Origin: GCA-2731375 sp964344935
GTDB lineage: Bacteria; Pseudomonadota; Alphaproteobacteria; GCA-2731375
Length of the DNA: 64,000 bases
Assembly (NCBI GenBank): GCA_964344935.1
Contig: CAYFPL010000005.1
Coordinates: 344,121-408,120 of the forward strand
Direction: 5' to 3'
The notes under the pieces: model-generated
The model's database searches: none
Told to the model about the DNA's origin: nothing
What the model saw: only the letters and a program-made list of their open reading frames with translations
Translations under genes and position numbers: made by a program
Shown here: positions 57,685-64,000 of the stretch, piece after piece
Position numbering within the stretch: position 1 is the stretch's first letter
How the letters are laid out: each line of letters begins with the position of its first letter

Positions 57685-59598
57685 ATGGTTGCCATTTCAT
57701 TGCCGGACGGAACGGTACGTCAGTATGACGGCGCCGTCACGGCGGAACAGGTCGCGGGCGAGATCGGTCCGGGCCTGGCCAAGGCCGCCATCGTAGCCCG
57801 TATTGACGGGGTGCTGGCGGATTTGCGTCTGCCTATCGAGACCGATGCGGAGCTGGAAATTGTCACCCGGGACGCCGATGACGCGTTGGAGGTCCTGCGC
57901 CACGACTGCGCCCATGTTCTGGCCGAGGCGGCCAAGGAGTTGTGGCCCGAGCTGCAGGTCACCATCGGCCCGGCTATCGACGACGGCTTCTATTACGATT
58001 TCTCCAAGGCGGAACCCTTCACGCCCGACGATCTGGTTGCCCTTGAAAAGCGCATGGGTGAAATCGTCGAACGGGACGAAGAAATCGAGCGTATGGTCTG
58101 GGAACGCGACCAGGCGGTCGACTACTTCAAATCCATCGGCGAACACTATAAGGCCGAGATCATCGCGGACCTGCCCGACGGCGAAACAATCACGGTCTAC
58201 AAGCAGGGGGATTTCATCGATCTCTGCCGGGGGCCGCATCTGACGTCCACGGGCAAGGTCGGCGATGCCTTCAAGCTCATGAGCATCGCCGGGGCCTATT
58301 GGCGCGGCGACAGCCGCAACGAGATGCTGCAACGCATCTACGGCACCTGCTGGCGCAACAAGAAGGAGTTGCGTGCCTACCTGCATCGCCTGGAAGAGGC
58401 GGAGCGGCGCGACCACCGTAAGCTGGGCCGGGAGATGGATCTGTTCCATTTCCAGGAGGAAGCCGCCGGCATGCCCTTCTGGCATCACAAGGGCTGGACG
58501 CTGTTTCGCCTGTTGCAGGAATACATGCGCCGGCGCCTGGATGCCGCCGGCTATCTGGAAGTGCGCACGCCACAACTGTTCGACCGCAAGTTCTGGGAAG
58601 TCTCCGGCCATTGGGAGACGTTCCAGGAGCATATGTATACGACCGAGTCGGAAGAGCGCATCTTCGCCCTCAAGCCCATGAACTGCCCCGGCCATGTGCA
58701 GATCTTCAAGCAAGGCTTGAAAAGCTATCGCGACCTGCCTTTGCGCATGGCCGAGTTCGGCTCCTGCCATCGCTACGAGCCATCGGGTGCGTTACATGGC
58801 CTGATGCGGGTGCGCGCCTTCACCCAGGACGATGCCCATATCTTCTGCACGGTGGATCAGATATCCAGCGAAGGGAAACTGTTCTGTGACCTCTTGCAGT
58901 CCATCTACAAGGATCTGGGCTTCGACGAGGTCATCGTGAAATTCGCCGACCGTCCGCCCGTGCGCGTGGGTTCGGACGAGATCTGGGACCGGGCCGAGGA
59001 AGCCTTGCGCCAGGCCACCGAAGCCGCCGGCCTGGATTACACGCTCAATCCGGGCGAGGGCGCCTTTTACGGGCCCAAGCTGGAATTCGTGCTGCGCGAT
59101 GCCATCGGCCGTGATTGGCAGTGCGGCACCCTGCAGGTGGATTTCAATCTGCCCGACCGCCTCGATGCCAGCTATATCGGCGATGACAGCGCCCGGCATC
59201 AGCCGGTGATGCTGCATCGCGCAATCCTGGGTTCGTTCGAACGCTTCATCGGCGTCATGATCGAACATTACGCAGGCCGTCTGCCGTTCTGGACGGCGCC
59301 GGTGCAGGTGGTCCTTGCCACCATCACCAACGATGCCGACGATTATGCCAGCCAGGTCGCGGAAAAGATGCGGGCGGCCGGTTTGCGGGTGGAGATGGAC
59401 CTGCGCAATGAAAAGATCGGCTACAAGGTGCGGGAACATTCCCTGGCCAAGATCCCCGTCATTGCTGCCGTTGGCCAGCGCGAGGCGGAGGAAGCCACCC
59501 TGGCCCTGCGCCGCTTGGGCGACAAGCGCCAGGAAGTGATCGCCCTGGACGAGGCCATCGCCACGCTCGCCGCCGAAGGTGCCATGCCCAATGCCTGA
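57685..59598 (+). CDS. thrS: Threonyl-tRNA synthetase
   Basis: 637 residues from ATG 57685 (MVAISLPDGT); a TTG two codons upstream is less likely. Domains in order: TGS (1-62), the second additional domain with HDCAHVLAEA and its HxxxH editing site, the class II catalytic core (zinc Cys in PMNCPGHV, motif 2 around EFGSCHRYEPSGALHGLMRVR, given as FGSCHRYE and GLMRVR), and the anticodon-binding domain from about 540. It charges tRNA-Thr. infC follows 173 bases later, a conserved order. Confidence 0.97.
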   Translation: MVAISLPDGTVRQYDGAVTAEQVAGEIGPGLAKAAIVARIDGVLADLRLPIETDAELEIVTRDADDALEVLRHDCAHVLAEAAKELWPELQVTIGPAIDDGFYYDFSKAEPFTPDDLVALEKRMGEIVERDEEIERMVWERDQAVDYFKSIGEHYKAEIIADLPDGETITVYKQGDFIDLCRGPHLTSTGKVGDAFKLMSIAGAYWRGDSRNEMLQRIYGTCWRNKKELRAYLHRLEEAERRDHRKLGREMDLFHFQEEAAGMPFWHHKGWTLFRLLQEYMRRRLDAAGYLEVRTPQLFDRKFWEVSGHWETFQEHMYTTESEERIFALKPMNCPGHVQIFKQGLKSYRDLPLRMAEFGSCHRYEPSGALHGLMRVRAFTQDDAHIFCTVDQISSEGKLFCDLLQSIYKDLGFDEVIVKFADRPPVRVGSDEIWDRAEEALRQATEAAGLDYTLNPGEGAFYGPKLEFVLRDAIGRDWQCGTLQVDFNLPDRLDASYIGDDSARHQPVMLHRAILGSFERFIGVMIEHYAGRLPFWTAPVQVVLATITNDADDYASQVAEKMRAAGLRVEMDLRNEKIGYKVREHSLAKIPVIAAVGQREAEEATLALRRLGDKRQEVIALDEAIATLAAEGAMPNA

Positions 59599-59771
59599 AG
59601 GGTGCCGGGATAATCAACTTGATCGCCAGGACCAAGGGGTGCTTTATTAACCTGACGAATACTAATTTTGGGTCATAGTATCCGTCGTAACCGATAACTG
59701 AACATGGCTGATTGCCTGGATCGGTTGCAATCAGCAGAGCGGCCCATACAACAAGATAGGAGTTTACGACA

Positions 59772-60311
59772 ATCGCACGACGATTTTACCCAAATACACC
59801 GCCGGCCCAATCAGGGCCGCGGGTGAACGAACGGATCGAGAGCGACTCCGTTCGTCTGGTTGACGAAAACGGAGAAAATGTTGGTGTCGTCAGCCTCGAT
59901 GATGCGCTGGACCGCGCCGATGAAGCCGGCCTCGACCTGGTGGAGGTGGCACCCGAAGCCAAACCCCCCGTCTGCAAAATCCTCGACTACGGCAAATTCA
60001 AGTACGAGGCGCAGAAAAAGGCCAACGAGGCCCGCAAGAAACAAAAAGTCATCGACGTCAAGGAAATCAAGATGCGTCCCAACATCGATCATCATGATTA
60101 TGATGTGAAGATGCGGGCCATGAACAAGTTCCTGGGCGAGGGCGACAAGATTAAGGTGACCTTGCGTTTCCGGGGCCGGGAAATGGCCCATCAGAACCTG
60201 GGCCTAAAGGTTCTCGAACGGGTCCGCGATGATCTGGAAAGCGTCTCTAAGGTGGAACAATTCCCAAAGATGGAAGGCCGCCAGATGACCATGGTGATCG
60301 CGCCGCGTTAG
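59772..60311 (+). CDS. infC: Translation initiation factor IF-3, noncanonical AUC start
   Basis: The GTG at 59823 gives a protein lacking the normal IF3 N-terminus. In the same frame an ATC at 59772, preceded by AGGAG (59758-59762) with nine bases spacing, gives 179 residues starting (M)ARRFYPNTPPAQSGPRVNERI, split here as ARRFYPN and GPRVNERI, which matches alphaproteobacterial IF3 N-termini. Later blocks: DNxR-type linker KMRPNIDHHDYDVKM and the C-domain VTLRFRGREMAHQ. Rare AUU/AUC starts are known for infC and allow IF3 to repress its own translation. Confidence 0.88.
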   Translation: MARRFYPNTPPAQSGPRVNERIESDSVRLVDENGENVGVVSLDDALDRADEAGLDLVEVAPEAKPPVCKILDYGKFKYEAQKKANEARKKQKVIDVKEIKMRPNIDHHDYDVKMRAMNKFLGEGDKIKVTLRFRGREMAHQNLGLKVLERVRDDLESVSKVEQFPKMEGRQMTMVIAPR

Positions 60312-60329
60312 GCACCTTGCCCTTTTCGG

Positions 60330-60935
60330 ATGCCGCTGCTGAGCATAGACGGCTTGCGACGGTCCGGTCTGGGACCCTTATCCTTTGAAATCAATGCGGG
60401 CGAATGCCTCGCCCTGACGGGACCGTCGGGGGCGGGCAAGACGTTATTGCTGCGCGCCCTGGCCGATCTCGATCCCAACGAGGGCCAAGTTCGCCTTGAC
60501 GGCCGAGAGCGTGCGGTCTTTCCGGCCCCTGATTGGCGCCGCCGCCTGTCCTATGTCCCGGCGGAGGCGGGCTGGTGGCAGGACCAGGTGGGTCCCCATT
60601 TCCCAGATCAAAGCCGGGCGCGGGAGCTTCTCTCCCAGCTCGGCTTCGAGGACGCAGCGGAGGTTCTGGCCTGGCCCGTGAGCCAGCTATCAAGCGGCGA
60701 GCGGCAGCGGCTGGCTTTGGCGCGGGGGCTGATTGGCAGGGCCCAAATTCTGCTGCTGGACGAACCCACCTCCGCCCTCGATGAAGACAACCGCGACCTT
60801 GTGGAAACTCTGCTGCGGTCCCGGCTGGATGACAACGTGGCCATTCTTCTCGTCAGCCACGACCGGCATCAGATCGAACGCCTCGCGGACAGGGTGCTTG
60901 GTCTTGAGAATGGTCAATTGGTGGCCGCGCCATGA
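60330..60935 (+). CDS. ABC transporter ATP-binding protein, FetA/YbbL-like
   Basis: 201 residues. Walker A GPSGAGKTLLLRAL, Q-loop region VPAEAGWWQD, signature LSSGERQRLALARGL, Walker B ILLLDEPTSALD and the switch His in LLVSHDRHQ. The short length and the permease that follows are typical of FetAB/YbbLM, an iron-exporting or peroxide-stress ABC pair. Its last four bases overlap the permease start. It begins 18 bases after infC and could be on the same transcript. Confidence 0.9.
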   Translation: MPLLSIDGLRRSGLGPLSFEINAGECLALTGPSGAGKTLLLRALADLDPNEGQVRLDGRERAVFPAPDWRRRLSYVPAEAGWWQDQVGPHFPDQSRARELLSQLGFEDAAEVLAWPVSQLSSGERQRLALARGLIGRAQILLLDEPTSALDEDNRDLVETLLRSRLDDNVAILLVSHDRHQIERLADRVLGLENGQLVAAP

Positions 60936-61726
60936 GCTCCTATCTGGAACTCTCATACCTTGATCTTGCCATCGCCGCCTTGCTGTTGGTCTTCAACGCC
61001 GGGCTCAGCATCGCGCTGGGACTGCAACTGGAACGGCGGATGCTGATAGCCACCGTGCGCATGGTGGTGCAACTGCTGCTCATAGGCTTGGTGCTCCAGG
61101 CCCTGTTCACCCAGGCCTCGATCTGGCTGACGTCCCTGGTGGCTCTTGCCATGGCGCTTTTCGCCGGCCGGGAAATCCTGGCCCGCCAGGAATACCGCCT
61201 CGCCGGCCATTGGAGTTACAGCATCGGTGCCTCGACCATCATGCTGGCGGGCCTGATCGTCACCCTGCTGGCCCTGAACGGCCCCCTGCGTCCCGATCCC
61301 TGGTACGACCCCCGCTATGCCATTCCGCTGTTCGGCATGATCCTAGGCAATGCCATGACCGGCATTAGCCTCGGCCTCGACAGCCTGACCTCCCTGGCGC
61401 GCTCGGAACGGCAAAATATCGAGGCGCAATTGATGCTGGGGGCAAACCGCTGGCAGGCGCTCAGGCCGACCTCGCAAAGGGCTCTTCGCACCGGCTTCGT
61501 GCCGATGTTGAACTCCATGGCCGCTGCCGGTGTGGTCTACCTGCCCGGCATGATGACCGGCCAGATCCTGGCCGGTGTGGTGCCCGAACAGGCGGTCAAA
61601 TACCAGATCCTGGTGCTGATCTTGATCGCCGGCGCCACGGGGCTGGGCATCCTGGGCGCGGTCACGGCCGGGGTCTGGCGTCTGACCGATCACCGCCATC
61701 GCCTGCGTCTGGACCGGTTGCAATAA
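60932..61726 (+). CDS. ABC transporter permease, FetB/YbbM-like
   Basis: 264 residues with about seven membrane helices. UPF0014/FetB pattern: ERRMLIATVRMVVQLLLIGLVLQ, PLFGMILGNAMTGISLGLD (the conserved NxxTxxSL-like motif), EAQLMLGANRWQALRP, and SMAAAGVVYLPGMMTGQILAG. In E. coli FetAB exports iron and gives peroxide resistance. The stop is followed by an inverted copy of the dispersed intergenic repeat. Confidence 0.9.
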   Translation: MSSYLELSYLDLAIAALLLVFNAGLSIALGLQLERRMLIATVRMVVQLLLIGLVLQALFTQASIWLTSLVALAMALFAGREILARQEYRLAGHWSYSIGASTIMLAGLIVTLLALNGPLRPDPWYDPRYAIPLFGMILGNAMTGISLGLDSLTSLARSERQNIEAQLMLGANRWQALRPTSQRALRTGFVPMLNSMAAAGVVYLPGMMTGQILAGVVPEQAVKYQILVLILIAGATGLGILGAVTAGVWRLTDHRHRLRLDRLQ

Positions 61727-61738
61727 TCTCCAGACTTA

Positions 61739-61842
61739 GAGCAACCCGCCGTCGATTGGATTTAATTGACTGCGGATAATTTGCTCAATCTTCGAGGTTC
61801 AGCCCATGGTCGCGCGTTCAATTGAACGCGCCATGCGCTAGC
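61739..61842. repeat. Dispersed structured intergenic repeat, copy 2 (inverted)
   Basis: The reverse complement aligns with copy 1 (24950-25057) along most of its length, including an identical 20-base palindrome at 61812-61831 and the GAGCAA/TTGCTC and CCGC/GCGG arms. A short segment between the palindrome and the compound hairpin (about 61785-61811) is divergent. It fills the gap between the convergent fetB-like and M23 genes and includes the latter's stop. Confidence 0.85.
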
Positions 61843-63298
61843 GGTTTTGCGCCAGGCGGTTCAGGGACGGCGCGGCGGCGTATTTCTTTATGGTCGCGCC
61901 GCGGACCTCCAGGAAGCGGGCCAGTTCCTGGCCCTTCAGCTTCTTGCCCGTGGGCAGTTTCAGGCGCAGTGGGTTGATACGCTTGTTGTCGACCAAGATT
62001 TCGTAATGCAGGTGCGGGCCGGTAGAGCGTCCCGTACTGCCCACATAAGCGACGATCTGGCCTTGTTTGACCCGTTTGCCCCGTTTTATGCCCCGGCGGA
62101 ACTTGGAAATATGGGCATAGGCCGTCTTATAGCGGCCATTGTGGCGGATCCGCAGATAACGGCCATAGGCGCCATTCCAGCCCGCGACCTCGACTACGCC
62201 GTTGCCCGCCGCCATGATCGGCGTGCCCCTGGGGGCTCCGAAATCAATGCCCCGATGCATCTTGCGATAGCCCAGAATGGGATGGCGCCGCTTGCCGAAA
62301 CGCGAGGTCAGGCGGGCGCCGTCGATGGGGGTCTTCATCAGGGCCTTGCGCACGCTATGGCCCTTGTCGTTGAAATAATCCACCTCGCCGCCCTTCATGG
62401 CGAAACGATAGAGCGGCAGGTCCGTCTTTCGCACATGCAGCATGGCGTACTGAATATCGCCGAACTTGGCGAATTCGCCCTGCTCGTCATAAAGGGCCTC
62501 GAACAGCACTTCGAAGCGGTCGCCGGGCTGGATGTCCCGCTGGAAGTCCACATCAAAGGAGTAGATGCGGATCAACTCCACCACCATGGGCACGGGCACG
62601 CCGGCCCGTTTGGCGGCGAGATAGAGGCTGTCATCGATGGTGCCTTCGGCCCGGTGCAGGCGGGATTCAAGCGGTTTGTCGATGGTTTCGCTGATAAAGC
62701 GGCCGCTGTCATTCAGACTGACCTGGATTTCCTGCTCCACGCTGGGTGCGAACGACATCTGGATCAGGGCGGGGCGGGGCTTTTTGCCCTTGCCGTCATC
62801 CTCCCGTATGCCGTCGCGGGGATCGAACGTCAGGGTCAATTCCTGGCCGGGGCGCAGGCGTCTTGGATTGTATGATTTGGCCAGCGCCGTGATCGCGGCA
62901 TGGGCCGTGGCGCGGTCGCTGCCGCTCTTGACCATGACCTCCATCAGGGTATCGCCGCGGGCGATCTGGACATTGCGTTTGATGACCGCGGGCGGGGCGG
63001 CCTGCACCGAGATATTCGTCAACGGCAGCGCCGGGACCCGCCTGGGAGGTTCGGCGGCGGCCTGGCGCGGTGTCGGGGTGGCCACATTCAGGTAGGTGCG
63101 GGCCTGGGGCTCGGGCTCGTGGTCGACCACGGCCAGGGCGACCACGCCGCCTGCCAGCAGCCCCACCATCACGGCGGCGAAATTGCGTCCCAAAGCCGCT
63201 GGCTGGCGATCCGGACCTTTTCTGATAAATCCTGTCCAAACCAGACGTGCCAGGCCACGCATGCGCCTCAAGCCGCCGGACAGCTCAAATTTCCGCAA
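61838..63298 (-). CDS. M23-family murein endopeptidase with N-terminal membrane anchor
   Basis: 486 residues. A TM helix lies near 42-62, then a proline-rich stretch, an OapA/LysM-like domain (ARGDTLMEVMVKSGSD, LRPGQELTL), a central beta domain, and the peptidase with RKMHRGIDFGAPRGTPI (HxxxD zinc site) and GRSTGPHLHYEILV (HxH). Lysostaphin-fold enzymes of this layout (MepM/YebA-like) cut peptidoglycan cross-links during growth. Both zinc-site motifs are intact, so it is likely active. Confidence 0.92.
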   Translation of the reverse strand: MRKFELSGGLRRMRGLARLVWTGFIRKGPDRQPAALGRNFAAVMVGLLAGGVVALAVVDHEPEPQARTYLNVATPTPRQAAAEPPRRVPALPLTNISVQAAPPAVIKRNVQIARGDTLMEVMVKSGSDRATAHAAITALAKSYNPRRLRPGQELTLTFDPRDGIREDDGKGKKPRPALIQMSFAPSVEQEIQVSLNDSGRFISETIDKPLESRLHRAEGTIDDSLYLAAKRAGVPVPMVVELIRIYSFDVDFQRDIQPGDRFEVLFEALYDEQGEFAKFGDIQYAMLHVRKTDLPLYRFAMKGGEVDYFNDKGHSVRKALMKTPIDGARLTSRFGKRRHPILGYRKMHRGIDFGAPRGTPIMAAGNGVVEVAGWNGAYGRYLRIRHNGRYKTAYAHISKFRRGIKRGKRVKQGQIVAYVGSTGRSTGPHLHYEILVDNKRINPLRLKLPTGKKLKGQELARFLEVRGATIKKYAAAPSLNRLAQNR

Positions 63299-63532
63299 GA
63301 ACGACCCTCCCCTCCGTTCCTCTCCAGCATCCTGGCCCGGCGGACCGCCAACAGCCCATCTTGCCCTCGATGCCGGTCGATGACCGGTTCGACGCGAATC
63401 AACTAATCGATTCTATCATATAATTCAAGGTATTCAGGGGCTTTCTTGAGAATATTCGGCGATTCGGCGGCAAGGGTTTTCCATCTCATCCATATCGTCG
63501 CGGAAAAAATCAGAAATTGGCAAAAAAGTCCG
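63299..63532. other. Region between the M23 gene and the rRNA promoter
   Basis: About 230 bases upstream of the leftward M23 gene and the rightward rRNA promoter. No coding region is supported; the minus-strand frame at 63403-63630 overlaps the promoter and has no recognisable protein. It probably holds the M23 promoter and upstream elements for the rRNA promoter (an A-rich stretch at 63502-63526, just upstream of the -35 box, resembles an UP element). Confidence 0.5.
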
Positions 63533-63561
63533 TTGACTTGCCCCCCGCCCCTCTCTATACA
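63533..63561 (+). promoter_or_regulatory. Sigma-70-type promoter of the rRNA operon
   Basis: -35 TTGACT (63533-63538), 17-base spacer, -10 TATACA (63556-63561). The A-rich segment just upstream (CAAAAAAG) fits an UP element. It lies about 400 bases before the 16S gene, a normal rRNA leader length. Confidence 0.75.
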
Positions 63562-63630
63562 CCGGCCTCGCACCGGGCCGGACAGCCTTGCCGTTGTCCG
63601 GTTTTTTGGTGTCCGGGTCCTTGGGCCCAA

Positions 63631-63642
63631 TGTTCTTTGTTA
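63631..63642 (+). promoter_or_regulatory. boxA-like antitermination site in the rRNA leader
   Basis: TGTTCTTTGTTA resembles the boxA consensus TGCTCTTTAACA of rRNA leaders and lies about 70 bases after the predicted transcription start. The remaining leader to 63961 is T/G-rich and has no supportable gene. Confidence 0.45.
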
Positions 63643-63961
63643 TTGTTGGTTTTCGGAAGAGAAGCGTGGGCGGCGGTGTTTATGGACCGGTGCCTAATGC
63701 TTTAGGCTTTGGATGATTTGGCTTGGTTTGGATTGCGTTTTTCGTGGTTTGGCCGGGCGGAGGCGGGGACGTCTTCGTTTTGCCTTTTTGTCCAGTTAAT
63801 CATTGGCCTTGTCCGCCGCCTTGTTGCTGGATCTTTTTGGTCCTGGCGACAATGCTCCAGGCGGGCGACAGCGGTTAAGCTGCCGCGTCATGTATCCCAC
63901 ATGAGGCTGATGGTGCCGAGTTCCTGTGTTTTGGGCCGTGTCTTTTGGCATTGGCTTTGAA

Positions 63962-64000
63962 ACAACCTGAGAGTTTGATCCTGGCTCAGGACGAACGTTG
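63962..64000 (+). rRNA. rrs: 16S ribosomal RNA, 5' end (cut by window edge)
   Basis: AGAGTTTGATCCTGGCTCAG, the universal 16S forward site, occupies 63971-63990 and is followed by GACGAACGTTG. The mature 5' end is taken about nine bases before it. Only the first ~39 bases are in the window; the rest of the operon lies to the right. Confidence 0.95.

Noticed and set aside
57697..58770. Antisense frame opposite thrS
   Set aside because: Shadow of a universally conserved gene.
61847..62875. Plus-strand frame opposite the M23 peptidase
   Set aside because: The minus-strand protein has complete zinc motifs; the plus-strand frame has no domain or ribosome site.
63403..63630. Minus-strand frame across the rRNA promoter
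   Set aside because: It overlaps a clear -35/-10 promoter and has no similarity to known proteins.

Overview
The window reads as chromosome of a GC-rich alphaproteobacterium, most likely a Rhodospirillales-type (possibly marine) lineage. The grounds are a ChvI/ChvG two-component pair near pckA and hprK, a short kinase-domain-only HPr kinase followed by rapZ and an EIIA(Man)/HPr pair, a fused TrpE(G), an IalB-family protein, and the first bases of a 16S rRNA gene at the right edge. About 66 protein genes are supported. There is no prophage, integron, transposase, CRISPR array or tRNA gene; accessory features are small repeats and one REP-like hairpin.

Layout. 1-3.8 kb: a truncated BadI-like crotonase and two tandem paralogous acyl-CoA ligases. 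3.8-17.9 kb: a scattered form of the alphaproteobacterial carbon/PTS control locus (chvG, chvI, pckA, hprK, rapZ, EIIA, HPr) interrupted by MATE, HugZ-like, phosphate transporter, DUF302, dienelactone hydrolase, phosphoesterase, MaoC and EthD genes. 17.9-25 kb: hydrolases, a YdcF-like protein, an MFS carrier, a VOC protein, a redoxin gene with an in-frame UGA that I read as selenocysteine, a sterol-desaturase-type hydroxylase and a CobW-type GTPase. 25-29.4 kb: a chemoreceptor with a separate secreted Cache protein, then RraA-like and FAH-family genes. 29.5-36.5 kb: an IalB protein and a five-gene catabolic operon (methyltransferase, hydratase, acyl-CoA ligase, class V aminotransferase, acyl-CoA dehydrogenase). 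36.5-44.8 kb: MFS, thioesterase, GST/TetR, P450/ferredoxin, SDR/enoyl-CoA hydratase and an XRE/MmyB regulator, with two matching palindromic operators. 44.8-52 kb: trpE(G), a lipoprotein, a triplicated upstream repeat with a broken gene, a SnoaL-like gene, a methyltransferase and a split TPP decarboxylase. 52.4-57.5 kb: hydrolase, two glycosyltransferases, an M48 protease and a DUF898 protein. 57.7-64 kb: thrS, infC (apparently starting at AUC), a FetAB-type ABC exporter, an M23 peptidase, and an rRNA promoter and leader running into 16S.

The most notable observation is the redoxin at 21348-22445. The frame stays open across a single TGA, the TGA sits exactly where the catalytic cysteine of a WASWC-type thioredoxin motif belongs, a Cys follows two residues later, and a bacterial-SECIS-like hairpin lies 20 nt downstream. 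Second-tier observations are a dispersed structured repeat in three intergenic sites, the paired MmyB-type operators, and the noncanonical infC start.
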